This document shows, piece after piece, positions 62,201 through 64,000 of a stretch of DNA of 64,000 bases. The stretch is from CBDCHC01 sp965217075 (GTDB lineage Bacteria > Pseudomonadota > Gammaproteobacteria > PS1 > Pseudothioglobaceae), in contig CBDCHC010000001.1 in NCBI GenBank assembly GCA_965217075.1, positions 138,554 to 202,553 on the forward strand, in the 5' to 3' direction. The notes beneath the pieces are model-generated. The model saw only the letters and a list, made by a program, of their open reading frames with translations, had not been told where the DNA came from and ran no database searches. Each line of letters begins with the position of its first letter. Positions within the stretch are counted from its first letter, which is position 1. Made by a program: the position numbers and the translations under genes.

Positions 62201-64000
62201 ATAGTTAAACTAGCATTAGTACCATTACTTACAATAGTTGCGCCGTTTAAATTAATAGCACTAATGCTAACAACTCCATCACCTGTTGGTGTAATAGTTG
62301 CTGCGAATACTAATTTAGTAGCAGTAGAATTTGCGCTATCGTAATTAGCTGTAACTGTTGTGCCATTAAAATCAACACCTATAGTTGGTGTGCCAGCAGT
62401 TGTATTTACTGTTACAGGTTCACTTATATTAAGAGTAAAGATAACGCTATCACCGCTTTTAACTAAATTATCAGCATCATTATGTGTAGCAGAACTAATA
62501 GTTGGTGCATCAACCGCTTCTACTGTAAATGTATCCTCTACAAAAAGACCGTTTTGATCTGTAGCTTTAACAGTAACGTCTACAGCTGCTGCTGATGCTG
62601 GTGGAGTACCTGTTAAGATACCTGTAGTAGGGTTAATACTTAACCAGCTAGGGCTAGTTGTCAGAGAATAAGTAAGTGTAGTGTTATCATCTTGATCAGT
62701 AAAGTTAGCTGTTACATTTAAAGTAAAGCCTCCTCCTGTAGTAGGTACTTTTTGATCAGCAATTGCTGATACTACTGTAGGAGCTTCGTTAACATCTGTT
62801 AAATTAACAGTAATATTTTCAGTGGCTGTATTGCCAACAGTATCTGTAATATCTACTGTAATACTATAACTTTTTTTAGCTTCAAAATCACCATTTGTGT
62901 TAAGAGCTAGTGTGCCACCTGTTAAAGTAAAATTAGTTGCATCTGCGCCTGCAAGATTACTAAATGTAGCGCTAGTATCAGCTGATGCTAGGTCGGCTAC
63001 AGTTGTAGTTCCTTCATCTATAGATATTGTTTTATTAGTAATAGTTGGTGCGGTATTATCAACTACTAAGTCAGTAGTAATTGCACTTGTAGGGATAGTT
63101 AAACTAGCATTAGTACCATTACTTACAATAGTTGCGCCGTTTAAATTAATAGCACTAATGCTAACAACTCCATCACCTGTTGGTGTAATAGTTGCTGCGA
63201 ATACTAATTTAGTAGCAGTAGAATTTGCGCTATCGTAATTAGCTGTAACTGTTGTGCCATTAAAATCAACACCTATAGTTGGTGTGCCAGCAGTTGTATT
63301 TACTGTTACAGGTTCACTTATATTAAGAGTAAAGATAACGCTATCACCGCTTTTAACTAAATTATCAGCATCATTATGTGTAGCAGAACTAATAGTTGGT
63401 GCATCAACCGCTTCTACTGTAAATGTATCCTCTACAAAAAGACCGTTTTGATCTGTAGCTTTAACAGTAACGTCTACAGCTGCTGCTGATGCTGGTGGAG
63501 TACCTGTTAAGATACCTGTAGTAGGGTTAATACTTAACCAGCTAGGGCTAGTTGTCAGAGAATAAGTAAGTGTAGTGTTATCATCTTGATCAGTAAAGTT
63601 AGCTGTTACATTTAAAGTAAAGCCTCCTCCTGTAGTAGGTACTTTTTGATCAGCAATTGCTGATACTACTGTAGGAGCTTCGTTAACATCTGTTAAATTA
63701 ACAGTAATATTTTCAGTGGCTGTATTGCCAACAGTATCTGTAATATCTACTGTAATACTATAACTTTTTTTAGCTTCAAAATCACCATTTGTGTTAAGAG
63801 CTAGTGTGCCACCTGTTAAAGTAAAATTAGTTGCATCTGCGCCTGCAAGATTACTAAATGTAGCGCTAGTATCAGCTGATGCTAGGTCGGCTACAGTTGT
63901 AGTTCCTTCATCTATAGATATTATTTTATTAGTAATAGTTGGTGCGGTATTATCAACTGTAAGGTCTGTTACTATTTGACCTACTACACTTGTAAGCCAC
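59266..64000 (-). CDS. Giant RTX/Ig-repeat surface protein 2, C-terminal part (5' end beyond window)
   Basis: The minus-strand frame from the stop at 59266 stays open to 64000: I read every codon from 59788 to about 62240 and the repeats after it and found no TAA, TAG or TGA. At least 1,577 residues are visible, with no ATG, GTG or TTG upstream of 59787 in the parts I read. From the N-side: a 298-residue unit in about three copies (dystroglycan/cadherin-like ITVNLTDVNEAPTVV, LTYSLTTSPSWLSI, GILTGTPPASAAAVDV; then an Ig-like part GDSVIFTLNIS), four 100-residue Ig modules, and a C-terminal RTX part with FGLGGNDIITGG, GGTGNNILTGDAGADTFHF. Same architecture as giant 1. Confidence 0.88.
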   Translation of the reverse strand, partial: WLTSVVGQIVTDLTVDNTAPTITNKIISIDEGTTTVADLASADTSATFSNLAGADATNFTLTGGTLALNTNGDFEAKKSYSITVDITDTVGNTATENITVNLTDVNEAPTVVSAIADQKVPTTGGGFTLNVTANFTDQDDNTTLTYSLTTSPSWLSINPTTGILTGTPPASAAAVDVTVKATDQNGLFVEDTFTVEAVDAPTISSATHNDADNLVKSGDSVIFTLNISEPVTVNTTAGTPTIGVDFNGTTVTANYDSANSTATKLVFAATITPTGDGVVSISAINLNGATIVSNGTNASLTIPTSAITTDLVVDNTAPTITNKTISIDEGTTTVADLASADTSATFSNLAGADATNFTLTGGTLALNTNGDFEAKKSYSITVDITDTVGNTATENITVNLTDVNEAPTVVSAIADQKVPTTGGGFTLNVTANFTDQDDNTTLTYSLTTSPSWLSINPTTGILTGTPPASAAAVDVTVKATDQNGLFVEDTFTVEAVDAPTISSATHNDADNLVKSGDSVIFTLNISEPVTVNTTAGTPTIGVDFNGTTVTANYDSANSTATKLVFAATITPTGDGVVSISAINLNGATIVSNGTNASLTIPTSAITTDLVVDNTAPTITNKTISIDEGTTTVADLASADTSATFSNLAGADATNFTLTGGTLALNTNGDFEAKKSYSITVDITDTVGNTATENITVNLTDVNEAPTVVSAIADQKVPTTGGGFTLNVTANFTDQDDNTTLTYSLTTSPSWLSINPTTGILTGTPPASAAAVDVTVKATDQNGLFVEDTFTVEAVDAPTISSATHNDADNLVKSGDSVIFTLNISEPVTVNTTAGTPTIGVDFNGTTVTANYDSANSTATKLVFAATITPTGDGVVSISAINLNGATIVSNGTNASLTIPTSVTTDLVVDNTAPSTPTIDLADASDTGSNTTDNITSNTKPIITGTAEADATVKIYNGTTEVGSATADASGNYIITVTALNEGTHKLTAIATDTAGNTSTASSALNITVDTTAPSIPTIVLATASDTGSSNTDNITNDNTPIITGTAEADATVKIYNGTTEVGSATADASGNYIITVTALNEGTHKLTAIATDTAGNTSTASSALNITIDTTAPSTPTIILATASDTGSNTTDNITSNTKPTITGTAEAGATVKIYNGAIEVGSATADASGNYIITVTALNEGTHKLTAIATDTAGNTSAASSALNITIDTTAPSTPTIILAAASDTGSDNTDNITSNTKPTITGTAEAGATVKIYRGTTEVGSATADATTGVYNATLTTPLNEGVNNLSAKATDTAGNTSAASNALGIALDSIAPTVPKVNNLSLDYATDKTIIQDNLYVADKAYGYLKFKAQNSADYDNLLRIYNNDTIVSDYTKINSKFGGTTSVYVKFTTGVNNFKIAYVDVAGNENTKPANVLEFTVIAKEYIIGTKNADTLGDSKATTAQTIFGLGGNDIITGGAANDDIYGGTGNNILTGDAGADTFHFTTFSYGTITTITDFSGEYNAPAKPGGQGDILDFSAVTNYQSGTSTRGYINITNTNNIKKIIIDGDGNSTTTDDQLTVIIQNNVAIGSDDYIL
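60046..61245 (-). repeat. Four tandem 300-bp Ig modules in giant protein 2
   Basis: The landmark AATAGTTGG recurs at 60346, 60646, 60946 and 61246, an exact 300-bp period. Modules 60346-60645, 60646-60945 and 60946-61245 are near-identical, and the one before 60346 is more divergent at its edge. They match the modules at 30101-31000 of giant protein 1. Confidence 0.9.
61270..63948 (-). repeat. Three tandem ~894-bp repeats in giant protein 2
   Basis: Copies at 61270-62160 (891), 62161-63054 (894) and 63055-63948 (894); a fourth begins at 63949 and diverges after about 10 bases. Copies 2 and 3 appear identical except for one base near 63921. Copy 1 differs only near its end (3 bases shorter). 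Such identity without divergence points to very recent tandem duplication or gene conversion. Confidence 0.93.

Overview
The window is strongly AT-rich DNA, judged by eye at about 30% G+C, from a Gram-negative bacterium. It encodes KDO-8-phosphate synthase, lipoproteins, outer-membrane proteins, an Rnf/Rsx subunit, ExoI and HolB. This set, and the order tkt-gap-pgk-pyk-fba-fbp, point to a gammaproteobacterium. A cbb3 oxidase, a sulfide:quinone-oxidoreductase-like flavoprotein and the transketolase/FBA/FBPase cluster would suit a microaerobic sulfur oxidiser. No RuBisCO is visible and the same gene order serves gluconeogenesis elsewhere, so autotrophy is not shown. The low G+C and several broken genes recall genomes under reductive evolution, such as host-associated lineages.

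Layout. 1-8.3 kb (minus): start of proS, hemL, holB, tmk, then ccoNOQP with a near-perfect FNR/ANR box upstream of ccoN, then an SLC13 transporter. 8.5-14.6 kb: a lipoprotein, a putative outer-membrane protein, OsmC, ZIP, trpC, kdsA, plsY. 14.7-24.7 kb (plus): a tightly packed housekeeping run, folB-folK-dsbA-thiD-hisC-rnfE-prmC-tatD-tcdA-glmU-bolA-mltD-membrane protein, many with 1-14 bp overlaps. 24.7-28.4 kb: a bufferin (copper-binding modified peptide) locus with an RskA-like anti-sigma factor and a divergent structural operon. The sigma factor, BufA, BufB and DoxX genes are all interrupted. 28.4-36.8 kb (minus): a giant RTX/Ig-repeat surface protein of about 2,805 residues. 37-47.6 kb: dapD, a broken outer-membrane protein gene, alkC, trpB, nth, sbcB, metF, lspA, thiO, hisF and the SQR-like gene. 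47.8-50 kb: a phosphoethanolamine-transferase-type enzyme and a small Cys phosphatase. 50.4-58.7 kb (minus): central carbon operon tkt-gap-pgk-pyk-fba-fbp-adk. 59.3-64 kb (minus): the C-terminal part of a second giant RTX/Ig-repeat protein, open to the window edge with no stop.

The two most notable things are: (1) a complete but decaying bufferin operon, with lesions traceable base by base, some in poly(A) tracts where slippage might rescue expression; and (2) two giant T1SS-type surface proteins, 30 kb apart in the same orientation. They share nearly identical 300-bp modules, each carries its own ~890-bp tandem repeats, and one has a microsatellite directly upstream of its start. They look like a pair of genes that exchange repeat modules by recombination. 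No type I secretion genes lie in the window.

I saw no tRNA, rRNA, CRISPR array, insertion sequence or prophage.
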